Source of the DNA: Reticulitermes speratus
Lineage: Eukaryota; Arthropoda; Insecta; Blattodea; Rhinotermitidae
DNA: 64,000 bases
Assembly: GCA_021186555.1 (NCBI GenBank)
Contig: JAJKFL010000039.1
Span: 38,895,610 to 38,959,609, forward strand
Reading direction: 5' to 3'
Positions 49,501 to 61,800 of the stretch are shown one piece after another (position 1 is the stretch's first letter; each line of letters starts with the position of its first letter). The translations under genes were made by a program, and so were the position numbers. The notes under the pieces are model-generated. The model was not told the DNA's origin. It did not search any database and saw only the letters and a list, made by a program, of their open reading frames with translations.

Positions 49501-52500
49501 AGATTACAGTCTTCTGGGACATGACACCATGTTGATTGGTCATTTGTTAACGACATATCAGAGGCACTTTCTGCCTCCATCTTCAGGGTAGTTGAAGAAA
49601 AATAAGTTATTGGGAGAACTGGTCAAATTATATAGGGAGAGCATGGGTTAGGCCAGTGGTATACAACCTGGGGTACGCGTACCCCCGGGGGTACGCAAAG
49701 ACATCTTAGGGGCTATGTAAAATTAAAAAAAAAATAAATATATTATTTCATGATAAACACTAAATAATCAGGGCCAGATTTAGGGTTAGCCACAAGAGAC
49801 CCAGACGTAAGGACATGCAATTTGGGAGCGCCATTTCTCTCTCTCTCTCCTTTATGCTATTCTTATCTGGGTGGCTAGTTTCGTTTTATTCCACATAGTG
49901 CATATAATTTTGCTGTGCGAAAATACCTTTGTTCCTTTATTAATTTTTATATGATAGGCAACAATATATTTGTTATTTAATAGCTTGATTCTCCTTTTTC
50001 TCATTTAAAACTTGTTATTTAATACATTATTTTGGATGTAATTTATTTAACTTATTTTAGTTGTAGATTATAGACTATGTATAACTTGAATTATGCACCA
50101 ACAACTTTGGGGGTACAAAGTTGAAGAGAAATTATATGTGGGGGTACGCGAACAAAAAAGGTTCAATACCACTGGGTTAGGCGATCATCATTGCGAGTTA
50201 ATAGGAGGGAGGTCCTATGGGGGTGTGTGAAGGGATCTGTAGACTCTGCTAGAGCCAAACAAAGTGGAATAAAGCAGTAGGAGGAAGAATCAGGACTAAT
50301 GACAGATTGGGGGAACTGAAGGAGAGCCAACTGCAGAAGAAATGGCAGAAGGACAGCCTGGTGCTTCTGGCACAGGGAAGGGCCATAATCCTGGAGTTTT
50401 GAGTTTTCATGGGAGGTTTTGTGTGTTCCTTCAGAGACTGAATGAGAAGCTTCAATGATGTGCCTACAGTCAAGACATCCTCCTTGGTCATGCTGTAATA
50501 TTCATCCACAACACTGTGAATACCTCAAATCACACATTATACAGAGTGTTTGGTACAAGGAAATAAACATGGCAGTCAGTAGCCCAGGAATTGTAAATAG
50601 AAACCAGCACTTCTATTAGTCTAATACAAATCATCACATGTCCTTACATCACAACTTGAGAACTGAATGTTGGTACCTATCTACCAAACTACACACTGAC
50701 ACAATGCAGAGGATGGAGGCTGTATACTCCTCTGAAACGGTGGAACCTGTCCACCTAACCACACAGCGACACATTCCAGCAGACCATAATGTTAATGGAT
50801 ACAGTTGCATCATTAGCACATGACAAGCTCCTTTACAAGAAGGCACAATAAACTCTTCTCCTCAGACAATGTTTTTCACCAACTAAATGCACTTGTTATA
50901 AAAACACTAAAATATTCTAAAACTGTTTGATAAAAAGCCCCGACATGTCGGCTTGCAAAGTGATAAAGTAAGATTGGTGAGAAAAGACGTTGACCATATA
51001 CCTCTACAGAGGATTAACATATGTACGTGTTTTGAGAACAGTCAGTTGTGACCCCCTGAGGATGGCTCATTGGTGAGCCGAAACATGTCGGGGCTTTTTA
51101 TCAAACAGTTTTAGAATATTTTAGTGTTTTTATAACAAGTGCATTTAGTTGGTGAAAAACATTGTCTATGCTCGAAAAATGCAAGGTGAAAATAGAATAT
51201 AGTTTCTTCTCTTCAGATTTATTTTGATCCCCGCAAATGACATTATTAAGAGCTGCAATGCCGGAACCGAAATGCTTTACTATATTGAATGCATTAATCA
51301 CAGGGCAGCTCTGTAATGACCACCAGCTGCAGCAGCAACACAACTGAACTGTATAGCTGCGGTGACCACGCAGGTTTTACACACAAAAATAACTATACAT
51401 CAACTTTTGCTATGTCTTTCCTCTCATACATTAATCATCTTTCGTTAACCCTTTCCCAGTCTCTTGTATTTCCAGCCCAACTCACACCAGCTATAGTTGG
51501 TAAATTGTGTGAAAATATAAACATAAGCTGTTTAAGAAAATACAACAAAATGCCTATCATCTGTTGTTCATATTTGTGAACTCCCAGAAGATATATCAGA
51601 GAATGTAAAGAGCAAAGATATAACAAATGGCACATGGTCATAACAGGGCAGTTTATTTGAAAGTTCATGGTGGACAGCTTCCAAAATGGCAGTAAAGGAT
51701 TACAGTTTGTGCCTGCCAACTGCCCAGTTCTCCCAGCCACCTCACAGCTTACCATTACATGCTTACCTTCTTGCAGTATTTTATAGGGTTCATGTTAGCG
51801 AATCACTACTGGTCATGTGAGTAGTTATATTCGGGACACACACACACGACAACACAGACAGTACCATGCACAACCACCTGAGAATCAAGCGCAGGAAAAC
51901 TGAACATGTCTTTGGGAGTATACTTACAGCAATCCAGCTGTTAATACAATTACTTTTATACAAACAAAGAGAAAGCAAACCAAGGACCATCTGGCAGGTG
52001 GTACCTGGTCTAGCATTACCGGGATCAACTCTGTACACAATGCAGACAAACAGTCCTGAATTATGGAGCCTGATCTTGTATCTGGGCTCACTTACCTGCC
52101 ATTTCCATGCCTGAATAATGCAAGTATTTCCTCAAACGTCTTGTTTTTAGTCTCGGGAACCTTCTTGTATGTGAAGATCCAAAAGATGGCAAGAAACACA
52201 CTGAATGGCAGGAACGTGTAGTTCTCCAGTGAATTCTGCAACCATGCACAATGCACTTTACAGCTGATATGGTTAATTAACCCTTTTATTGTCAAAGGAC
52301 AATGACTGGGCATGAGCAGTCACACAAATGAGACTAGACACCTATGTAATATGTCACTTCCGCACACAGGGACTAACAAAACCCATGAAATACCCATCAG
52401 GATAACCATTTTAATGACTGATTCGAAACAGGCATCTCCTGAATACAAGTGACACAAATTAAGTGTCAAATACTGTTAATAAACTGATGGTGTGTTCACT

Positions 52501-55500
52501 GTTGTAATATATGACAGGATGAAACAATATGAAACCACAGCAAACACTTGAGATCACATGGGACACAGTACCTTCATGGTTGGGAAGCCAATACCAACAA
52601 GGAAGTTGGCCGTCCAGTTGACAAGCACAGCAATGGACATGGCAGCAGGACGTGGACCCTGGGAGAAGAGTTCGGCAGTGATCATCCACGGAATCGAGCC
52701 CGGACCCACAGCAAAGAACACGACGAAGCTTAGCACCGACACGACTGACAAGTACGACATCCAGTCGATCATCTCCTGGACGTAACCAAAAAACTCCTAT
52801 AAGGCGATGGTAAGGTGTTCTGCTTTCCCAAAATGCTGGAGGAGACAAAGGTACTAGAACCAAACAATCTACAAAGTAAAAACTCCTCTTTGACCAAGCA
52901 CTCAACAAAAGAGACAGGCAAGGTGCTATGTGAGCCTCTCCTCCAGACAATGTCAGGAAAGTTGTCATGGACAAGAGAGGGAGGGCAAGAAAACAGGCAG
53001 TGAGGGTGGAAGCCAAGCAAATCATAACATGCAACTTGACAGTACATTAGAAGAAAGAAAATCATAACTAGACCATCCCTGAAGTATTCACAGAGTACTG
53101 ACCCAATGGAAATAAGCATAAGTTTTTACTTTAAAAAAAAAAACAAAGTCATGGCAACCTCTACACTCTAAATATTGCTACAGTGGCAACCACCAGCAAA
53201 TGGGGTACATAAGTACTACTCAATACTCAAAAGTACTAAAACCGACTCCCACAATGTTCCAAGACGTGCAGATGCTATGGCAAATTAAAAGGCTATAACA
53301 AGGTTAATGTAGTCCTCTTGCAAGTGACAATTACCTACTGTACACACAGGAGGGGAGTCCTGCAGTTTTGGAAAAATTGGAAGTAGGATGCCATGACTTG
53401 GCTTGAAACTCAACATTTTTTAGCCCACAAAGCTGTTTGCAGGGTGAATGCAACATAGAAAGACTTGATGTGCATGCAGGCATACCAACAAGATGTGTTG
53501 GATGGCACACATACCCTGTACAGTAACTGCAAAGAGAAACAACATGGCTGCATTTTGTAAATATACATACATTCATACACATGAGACTGAGAATGAAAGC
53601 AACAAAATAACCTTCACATTGCCCTTACACTGTTAAAACTTTACAACTATGCATTAACAACATGATGATAACGCATTATAATCTTGGGCGATTAGTGACA
53701 TCAAGGTTGAATTAAAAACTTATGTTTCAGAGACATGGTGAACCTTCAGCAACAACGCCCATGAAGAATGATCATAAGCTGCTGATATGCACACACACAC
53801 ATGCACACACAAACATACAGTAATTCCTCAGTTTATAAGCTTAGTTCATTCCTTGAAAACTACTCATATGCCTTACACTGGTACAACCAAAACTAATTCC
53901 CCATTTCTTCCCACACTAAAAATTTTAATTGCTTCCAGAGGTAAAAAATGTCTCCTCAACCATAAAAAATTCACCTCAGTACAACACAGAATGACACCTG
54001 AAAATGAAGAAAACATCACTAAATGATCAGTTGATGTATTTAAATTATATTCTTAGTCACTGGCCTGAGCAAGAGCAACAGTTGCATTGCTATGCACCAT
54101 CCTTATTATAAAAACAAATGCAACATAAACAAATGTTTATTACATATTAAAACAGTACATTCTTCAATGTCAGAGCTGGCAGGTCATCATGACTAGGATA
54201 TGAGCATCCAAGATGATTCAGGAATTGAAAATGACTGAGAAGAAGCAACAGAAACGATAATCAGTTTCCACACAGAATGCGCTCATATCAGCTGGCCCAT
54301 AAACTGAAAAACAGGTACTGATTTATAAGTTTTAAAACTTTCGCGGCGACATGATTCAATATAGTCTTCTTGGGCCATCAGCCACGTCAACTGATTTAAA
54401 TACAACGTTTCAGGGACTGGCTCCGTCCCCATCCTCAGGATGGGGACGGAGCCAGTTCCCGAAACGTTGTATTTAAATCAGTTGACGTGGCTGATGGCCC
54501 GAGAAGACTATATTGAGGTATTAATTTGTGCATCTCATCCCAGTGAAAACTTGTAAACTTATTGCTCATACGAGTATACTGAGATATTATTGTAAATGTC
54601 ACTCAGTCAATACAATGCCACTCTTTGCCATTGGGACACTCAGTGACAAACTGTGTGGTGCTCATTCCTGTCTTTTGATCTAGCTCTCTGGTCATTCACC
54701 CCATCAACCCTAATAATTGAAACCGGGCATCTCCAAGACATTGGTATTTAACTCAACTTTGAAGCAGTAAATTGTTTGAGAATGTTTTGTGCACTTTATT
54801 TATGTAACATGATAATAAACTGTTAGTTGTAACCTACCCCACTTCAACACTGTACATCTCCTACATGACAGTAACATTAAAAATAATTCTAACATATAAA
54901 AGGTATATGTTACATGGACTATTCATGCTTGTGATTCCAGTTTTGGGTGATGACATCTTGCACATGGATAACTGGAGGGGGAATGCAGACCAAGCACCTG
55001 CTTCCCCCTTCCCAGATTTTTTTGCAAAAAATTAAAAAAAACTGAGTAAAATAAGGAAATATAGACTACCAAATATTAATACGAAAAATAGAATTATTTT
55101 TAAAGAAAGTTTAACCTGAATAAAATAATCACTGTTCTTGTAAAATCTGTTTCTGGGTCTCCCTCCTTCCTCCCACCTTCGCAAACCAAGTCCACGTGGC
55201 ACCCACGTCACTGCTGCCAGTCCGTTTGCTCTGAAGATGGGGACTGCCAACCAGCTCAGTGCCATCACACAAAAATGAACTCTGTTTGCAGTAAACCTGT
55301 CAAGCACTGAACCATCTAAGCTCGCTGAACTTTACTGCAAGGCCCATAATATGCTCTTACTTTGCATCTTTATTGATGTTTGCTACAAATATGGTTCTCT
55401 TTTTAAAGTTTACCTTACATCACTCGCCTATCATCAGTTGTCTGTGACAAAACAAGGAATTATGCTTCACAAAACAATATATGCACACACAGCTCCACCC

Positions 55501-55787
55501 AAGCCCCACCCCAATACACAACACAGTTTATGGATCCACTTGCCGCAACTCTGCACTGGTGACTTACCAACATTTTTGTGTATCTGAACCACAGTACGAG
55601 AAACAGTATGCTGTTGTATGAAGCCCAAGCCTTTAAGAAACATACGCCTTGCAATTTTGGATACCTTTTTGGACTTGTTCATTTACTGTAGCTACAAACC
55701 TGCTGTTGCAAAGCTAGTCACATTACACTACACTGCAAAGACTCACAATCATGAATTGTGTCATTAACAAAGCCAATAGACAGCCAG

Positions 55788-55818
<31 letters not shown>

Positions 55819-58800
55819 TAACTTCCTTGCACTCCTTGCTTTAGATATAACCACCATAGCACAAAACATATGAATTATGGAACTTCACATCTACTCTTCA
55901 TGCACTGAATCCATTTTAGGCTACTTCCTTGGGAAAAAGTCTGATTATGAAGCCATGCTCCCAGTGTCATCCTTTTTAACTTCTGCACTAACCAAAAATT
56001 TTTCACTGATGTCTCAGCAGACCTTATGCTGCTGACGACCATCTCAACCTCACACTTTCCAATTTCGGACAATCCGCAATAACAAGGGTCCAACACAGTA
56101 ACTCAAAAATGCCAAAGCCATTTAATTTAGGACAATCAGATGGTGTGTGTTAACAGAACTCCAACAAATACACAACTCTAGTTATAGCACTCCCCGCCCC
56201 CTTTTTTTGGGGAGGGGGGGGGGGGCAGAGTGTGAAATGAATTAATGGTGGCCACATAACAACATTTTTTCTTTTTTATTCTGGAGGAGCAATCAGTAGC
56301 AGGGGACAACCACAAACATCACATAAAGTCACATGGGAATGATCCATAGGCACCACAGTGTGAAGCCAACTGCATTGTCACAAAGCCTCTAACACAGATC
56401 AGTAACAATATACCGTATATTCTCGAATCTAATGCGCATCCGAATCTAATGCGCACCCAGTTTTTGGCGACTTCTTAAACGAAAAAAAAAAAAGTTAGTT
56501 CGCGATTCTAATCCGCACCTTTCCTTCAACCACCCCTTGCCCACGGGGCGACTGATTGAATAATATTGGATGTTACCAATGTGTTAAAATCCGACGCTAC
56601 GCCTGTGGCCGATCAGTCATACCGATAGAGGCGGGGCCTTTCTCAACAGACGTGCGCAATCTCGTCTGAAGCCAGCTGAGCCTTAGTTGTTGAAACGTGG
56701 GAGGTGCTTGTTCCAATTTGTCGTGTACCGTAGTTATGGAAGAGGGACGCCTGAAATCTAAACGACTCTCATATACGGCAAAGTTCAAATGTGAAGTTAT
56801 TTGGTGTGCAGAGGAGAATGGAAACCGCAAAGCCGCTGCAATTTTTGGAGTTGATGAAAGCAGCGTTCAACTATGGCGGAAACACAAGGCAGCGATGACA
56901 TTGTATGGGAGGACGATGTTGAAGATAAAGATGATAGTGACTGGGTGGAGAGCACGGATAACGATTCAGTTATGAGTGATGACGGCGAGTCTGATGAATA
57001 ATAAATTATAATAATAAATAATAAAATAATAGATTATTGTATTGTATTGTTCTTACGGCACGTACAGCAGCTCAATCATTTTTCCAAAATCCAGCTCTAG
57101 ACCGCGAATCTCATCCGCACGCGAATCTAATACGCATCTGATTTTTTAGCCCTCTAAAACTGTAAAAAGGGTGCGCATTAGATTCGAGAATATACGGTAA
57201 TGCAATTATCACTCAAGATATCAGTTTGCAGATGTCACAAACTGAACTACATAAGAAGAGATGAAAGAAATGACAGTAAAAACCTGATCTTCATTTGTTT
57301 GCAACAGCATGTTCCAAAATTGCATCCCCTTCCTGTACCAAATGCAGTCAAAATTCATCCAATTACAGTCAAGTTCATGCCAACATCACAGTGCCACTAT
57401 GTGTCCAGGACAGTTCCCACATCACAAAACCAGATGGTCAGTTCACATTTCCAACTCACCTCCGCCATTGACACACGAGCATAACAAGTTAAACCTCTGT
57501 TTATCATGCTGGTCTTACATATGATAACTTCAAACCCTCACATTTTGTAATTACTTTTATTTGAACATAGAATTTAGAAAGCTTAAAAGAAAGTAATATG
57601 CAACGTACTGAACCAGAAATGAAGCAACTTTTATGCAGATAATACTGTGCAACAAAACCAGCCACTTCTCCACTTTTAAAGAAAAACAGAAAACTAGTAA
57701 AAATGAATGTGCTCAATGTCAATTTGGACTTCAAAGGCCTGTACCACCCACCATTTTCAAAGGACAGGATCAAAATTTAACACACAGTAAGTGATAAAGA
57801 GAGGTGGCCAGATATAATATGGCAGTTCAATGGTCCATAAGAGCAAAAAGTGACAGCTCCTGACCCAACGGTTGAATGACATCAGACACTACAGTAATCA
57901 AATGTTACATGCTTGCCACTCTCCAAGCCAAACCTTTGTGAAGTGTTACATATTTTTGTAGTTTTCATAAGAAACGACAAACACAGTCTTCCAAAGAAAA
58001 TAGCGGTGACAGATCAAAATGTGGATATACAGATACACAGAAATTGCATGACTTTACACTACAGAGAAACTGGTTGTTGAAAAGTGTATGAAGTTAATAT
58101 ACGCAAGATGACAGAGCAATCGAACTGAGGCATTCAATGTATCCAGCCGTGTAGAAAAACAAGACTTTAGACATAATTAAAAAAACAAATGGTCACTTGA
58201 TATATCAAAGCATGTGGTATATGTGAAGAAAGGATCACCATTTGCCAGAGAAAACCTAGATCTCTCTCTCTGGGGCAAGCAATATTCCATCTCTCCTGGG
58301 ATGGTTCACTGCAGCAACAGTGGGGTACCTCCACCTCATAGCATGCTACATCAGGGTCAGATAAACATGGCAAGCTATCATTACCCCAGGGAAAGCACCA
58401 AATCAATCTCATGGCAACTACTTTGTTTGGGTGACTAAACGCACTGTGACTTCTATATAACAGGCAGTCTGTGTATGCAGATGTAGGTGTTCTGGGATGT
58501 GAAGCTGCATTGTTGCGTTAGAGTTTCCCAGCATTTCAAAGGAACAGTATGCCTTCAAAATGTAAGGAAACACTAACCAACAGACACAGCATCACATTCC
58601 AGAAGACCTGAATTCTCAAGAACATTGCTGTGAGAACCTTGCATCTTGCAGCAGTAGTCTATGTATGTCTAACTTCAGGGATCAGCCACAAGACCTAAAC
58701 TTTCATATCAGGCCATATTCACTGTCCTCCTTGCCCACTCTGAGCACACCACAACTGCAATGTTCGGCAAGGCACTGGAAAAGCCCCAACTATGCTGTCG

Positions 58801-61800
58801 TTAACACCGAAGACCATGGACCACAAAACCCCGACAACAACACATCTGTTTTTCAAGCGACAAGAGAAAGAGTAGGAACGATTCATAATATTAGGATAAA
58901 ATGCTAGCAATGCCAAACAGTAGCATTAGATCCTACTGACAGTTTCTTTGCTGGAACATTCCTTCAGCAAGGCCAGGCTACTTTTATGAAGTACCACAGT
59001 TAAAAACAAAAGAAAAATCTCTGTTCATCTTAAAACATAATACTGCGTAGTAAAATCAGAAGGGCCCTGCCTCTCATAATGCAGTAAAAGGAGCCACCTT
59101 ATGTACCATAGCTCACACCAAAGCAGCTAGATAAGCATCTGAATCAGTCAGAGGTACAGAGATCGTGCAAGCTCATCCATGATGTAAGAGAAAAAGAGAC
59201 ACAAACAAACAAACAAAGGAAGAAATGAAGAAAGTTTAGGTGTGTAAGATTGGGAAATATAATAAAAAAGTAGTTTTATACATATAGCACATGAACTTGC
59301 AAAGTACTAGAGGTCTTCACTCTTCTGGGATGTTATGCAGTGCTGCTTGGTAGCTAGTTACCGACATTTCACGACAACTTATAGGTGCAGACAGCTTGAC
59401 CCTTGAAGATGAGACCGACAGGTTGTCCCATAACGTCGGTAACTACAAAATCCAGATTGCGTAACATTACAGAAGAGCGAAGATCTCACTAACACCATGC
59501 CGGACGCCTAAAATCACACACTGCACAGTATTTGTGCCTTAACAATGAAGACAACTAGCCACAAAAGAACTATGAAAACTACAATGCACTGTATATAGGA
59601 AAACCAGCTGTCAACATGATGAACAAGCAACTGCTGAAATGTTATGCTCATGTCTTCCGGGATGTGATGCTGTGCCATTGGGTCAGTGGTTCCCCACATT
59701 TTAAGGATCACAGGGTCAAGCAGTGGCAAACAGTTCTTACTGTTAGGCTGTTCTTCTTGGATTGCTTGACTGAAGATGAAAGCATTACATTCCTTCAAAA
59801 TGTCGGCAACCACTCGCCCGGTGACACAGCATTACACCTCAGAAGATTTGAATCTTCAACAATACTGCTGAGAGAACCTCAGATCTTGCATGCTGAGTTC
59901 TGTAAAAATGAACATACAGTACAACAAGTACAGAAACGAAGTGATAATAACTGCTGGCACAATACCATGTCACATTCAGTGTTTCCTCACACCCACATTT
60001 TTAACAACTGGTGAATGAAGAACGAGTCTGGCTCTTGTGTTTGGCCACCCTTCCCACCAACATACAATTAATGTGCTTCCTCACAGTGCACAAAAAGTAA
60101 TTATACCCTGAATTCTAAATCCTCTGTGGTACCCAAATACAATTTTTACACCTGTGCAAAGAACAGCCATCAGACCCTGCTTTGTGTCACCTTCAAAATG
60201 GAAAATTCAACCAACTTAACAAATGCATTGTGTTCAAAATATGTCATCAGGCAACATGTAAACAAGCACAACATCTTAACCATTTCCACTCCCATTTTCT
60301 TTTTTTACACAAGGATTATATTTATTCCTTTGACACAAAAAAAAAACATTCAGGTGAAGCAGAAAACTAACTGAAATAGGTGCCTTCCACTTACAGTCAT
60401 AGATACTGTGCAGAAGCCATGAGCATGAAGTGGAATGTTTACCAAACAGACGGCAGTGAAATGAAATAAACAGCTGTGTCAACAAGATATAAGTATAGAA
60501 GCCAGTGCACCTATGAATTTGTCGACACAGGAGTGGGAAAAGTTAAAATATTAATTTTAAAAATCTTGCACAGTTTATTCACAATGATTATAAAATAGAC
60601 ATTTTCAAAGCACTGATACAGGAAAACTTTATGATGTACGCACGTGCAAGTGTGTGTTTGTATGGGCACATGCACACACACAGTATACCGTAACTGAAAT
60701 CAGCAATTGTAAAATATGGTGTCAGCTTTATCCCCCAGTGTCAATGTCACTCCCCACTTTCAGACCCAAATATTTCTTACAAACCTTTATGAGAAATGAG
60801 ATGGTGATGAAAATGGAGAAAATAAACATGCCCCCAAGGCCATACAGGTGCAGCGTCCGCCGTCCTGTACGATCCATGAGAGGAATGGACACCAGCGTCA
60901 TTCCCACCATAATGGCACCAATGCCAATTGTTGCAAACTTAGCACTCTCTTCCGTGAGCCCAGAGCTAATGAACAGCAGCGTCGAATAGTAGAACACCTG
61001 CAACATATCCAGCACACAGTGTCAGTGCTACCAACATTTCACAGCTCCTGATATTACCAATTTTATTTTACTTTCGGGATCCAGCACAGCTCAGTCTCTA
61101 TAGTGACTACACTATAACACTATACACTACACAGCCTTAGTATCACAGTTCAACTCATAGTAGGAGCAGAAATTTTGTTTCTTCTCCACAGCAACCAGAC
61201 CAGCTCTGAGGCCCACCTACCATTTTATCAACTGGGTACTGGGAGTAATTTCCACTGGGGTAAATTAGCAGTGGCATGAAGCAGGCCCCTCACCTTAATT
61301 TACTGACAATTTTAAGAATGCATGGAGCTATACCTCATGGTGTGGCGTGTAATTACACCCACTGACAACCTTACCTTGACCTCACATAGCAAATACTTAA
61401 AGAACAATGCAAAGATATACAGTAAAGCCCCTATTTAATGAGTTGCTGGGGATTAGAATATATTGCACTAAATCGAGGTTTTCATTAAATGGAGGTTTAT
61501 ATGTTTATATGGAGCTATTGTCGGGACATGAAAAATCATCACTAAATCCGGGATTTCACTAAATGTGGGAACATTAAATCGGGGGTTTACTGTACTACAC
61601 TTTGGAGTACATACATGTTTCAAATGTGTTTGCAAGTTTGTATGTTTCATTTGCATTGATATCCATTTTCAGTATGATATGTATTTAGCAAAATGTCTTA
61701 TACCTTTGCACAGGATGAAATCTGCAGTTAATGGATACAAATCTATCGTTCATAGAGTCACTCAACAGTAAAGATATGAAATTGTACAGAATTCCACATT

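Larger units (their letters stand above)
43623..52095. other. Last Glut1 intron, 8.5 kb, built largely of repeats
   Basis: It contains the 34-bp and 39-bp minisatellites, a LINE 3' remnant, several 'DRYQ' repeats, a hAT MITE and foldback element C. No exon was recognised within it. Confidence 0.7.
52776..60784. other. Glut1 intron of 8 kb
   Basis: No exon was recognised. It holds foldback element D, a (CA)n tract at about 55788-55816, a poly-G run near 56212, the pogo-like element at 56411 and several 'DRYQ' repeats. Confidence 0.7.
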
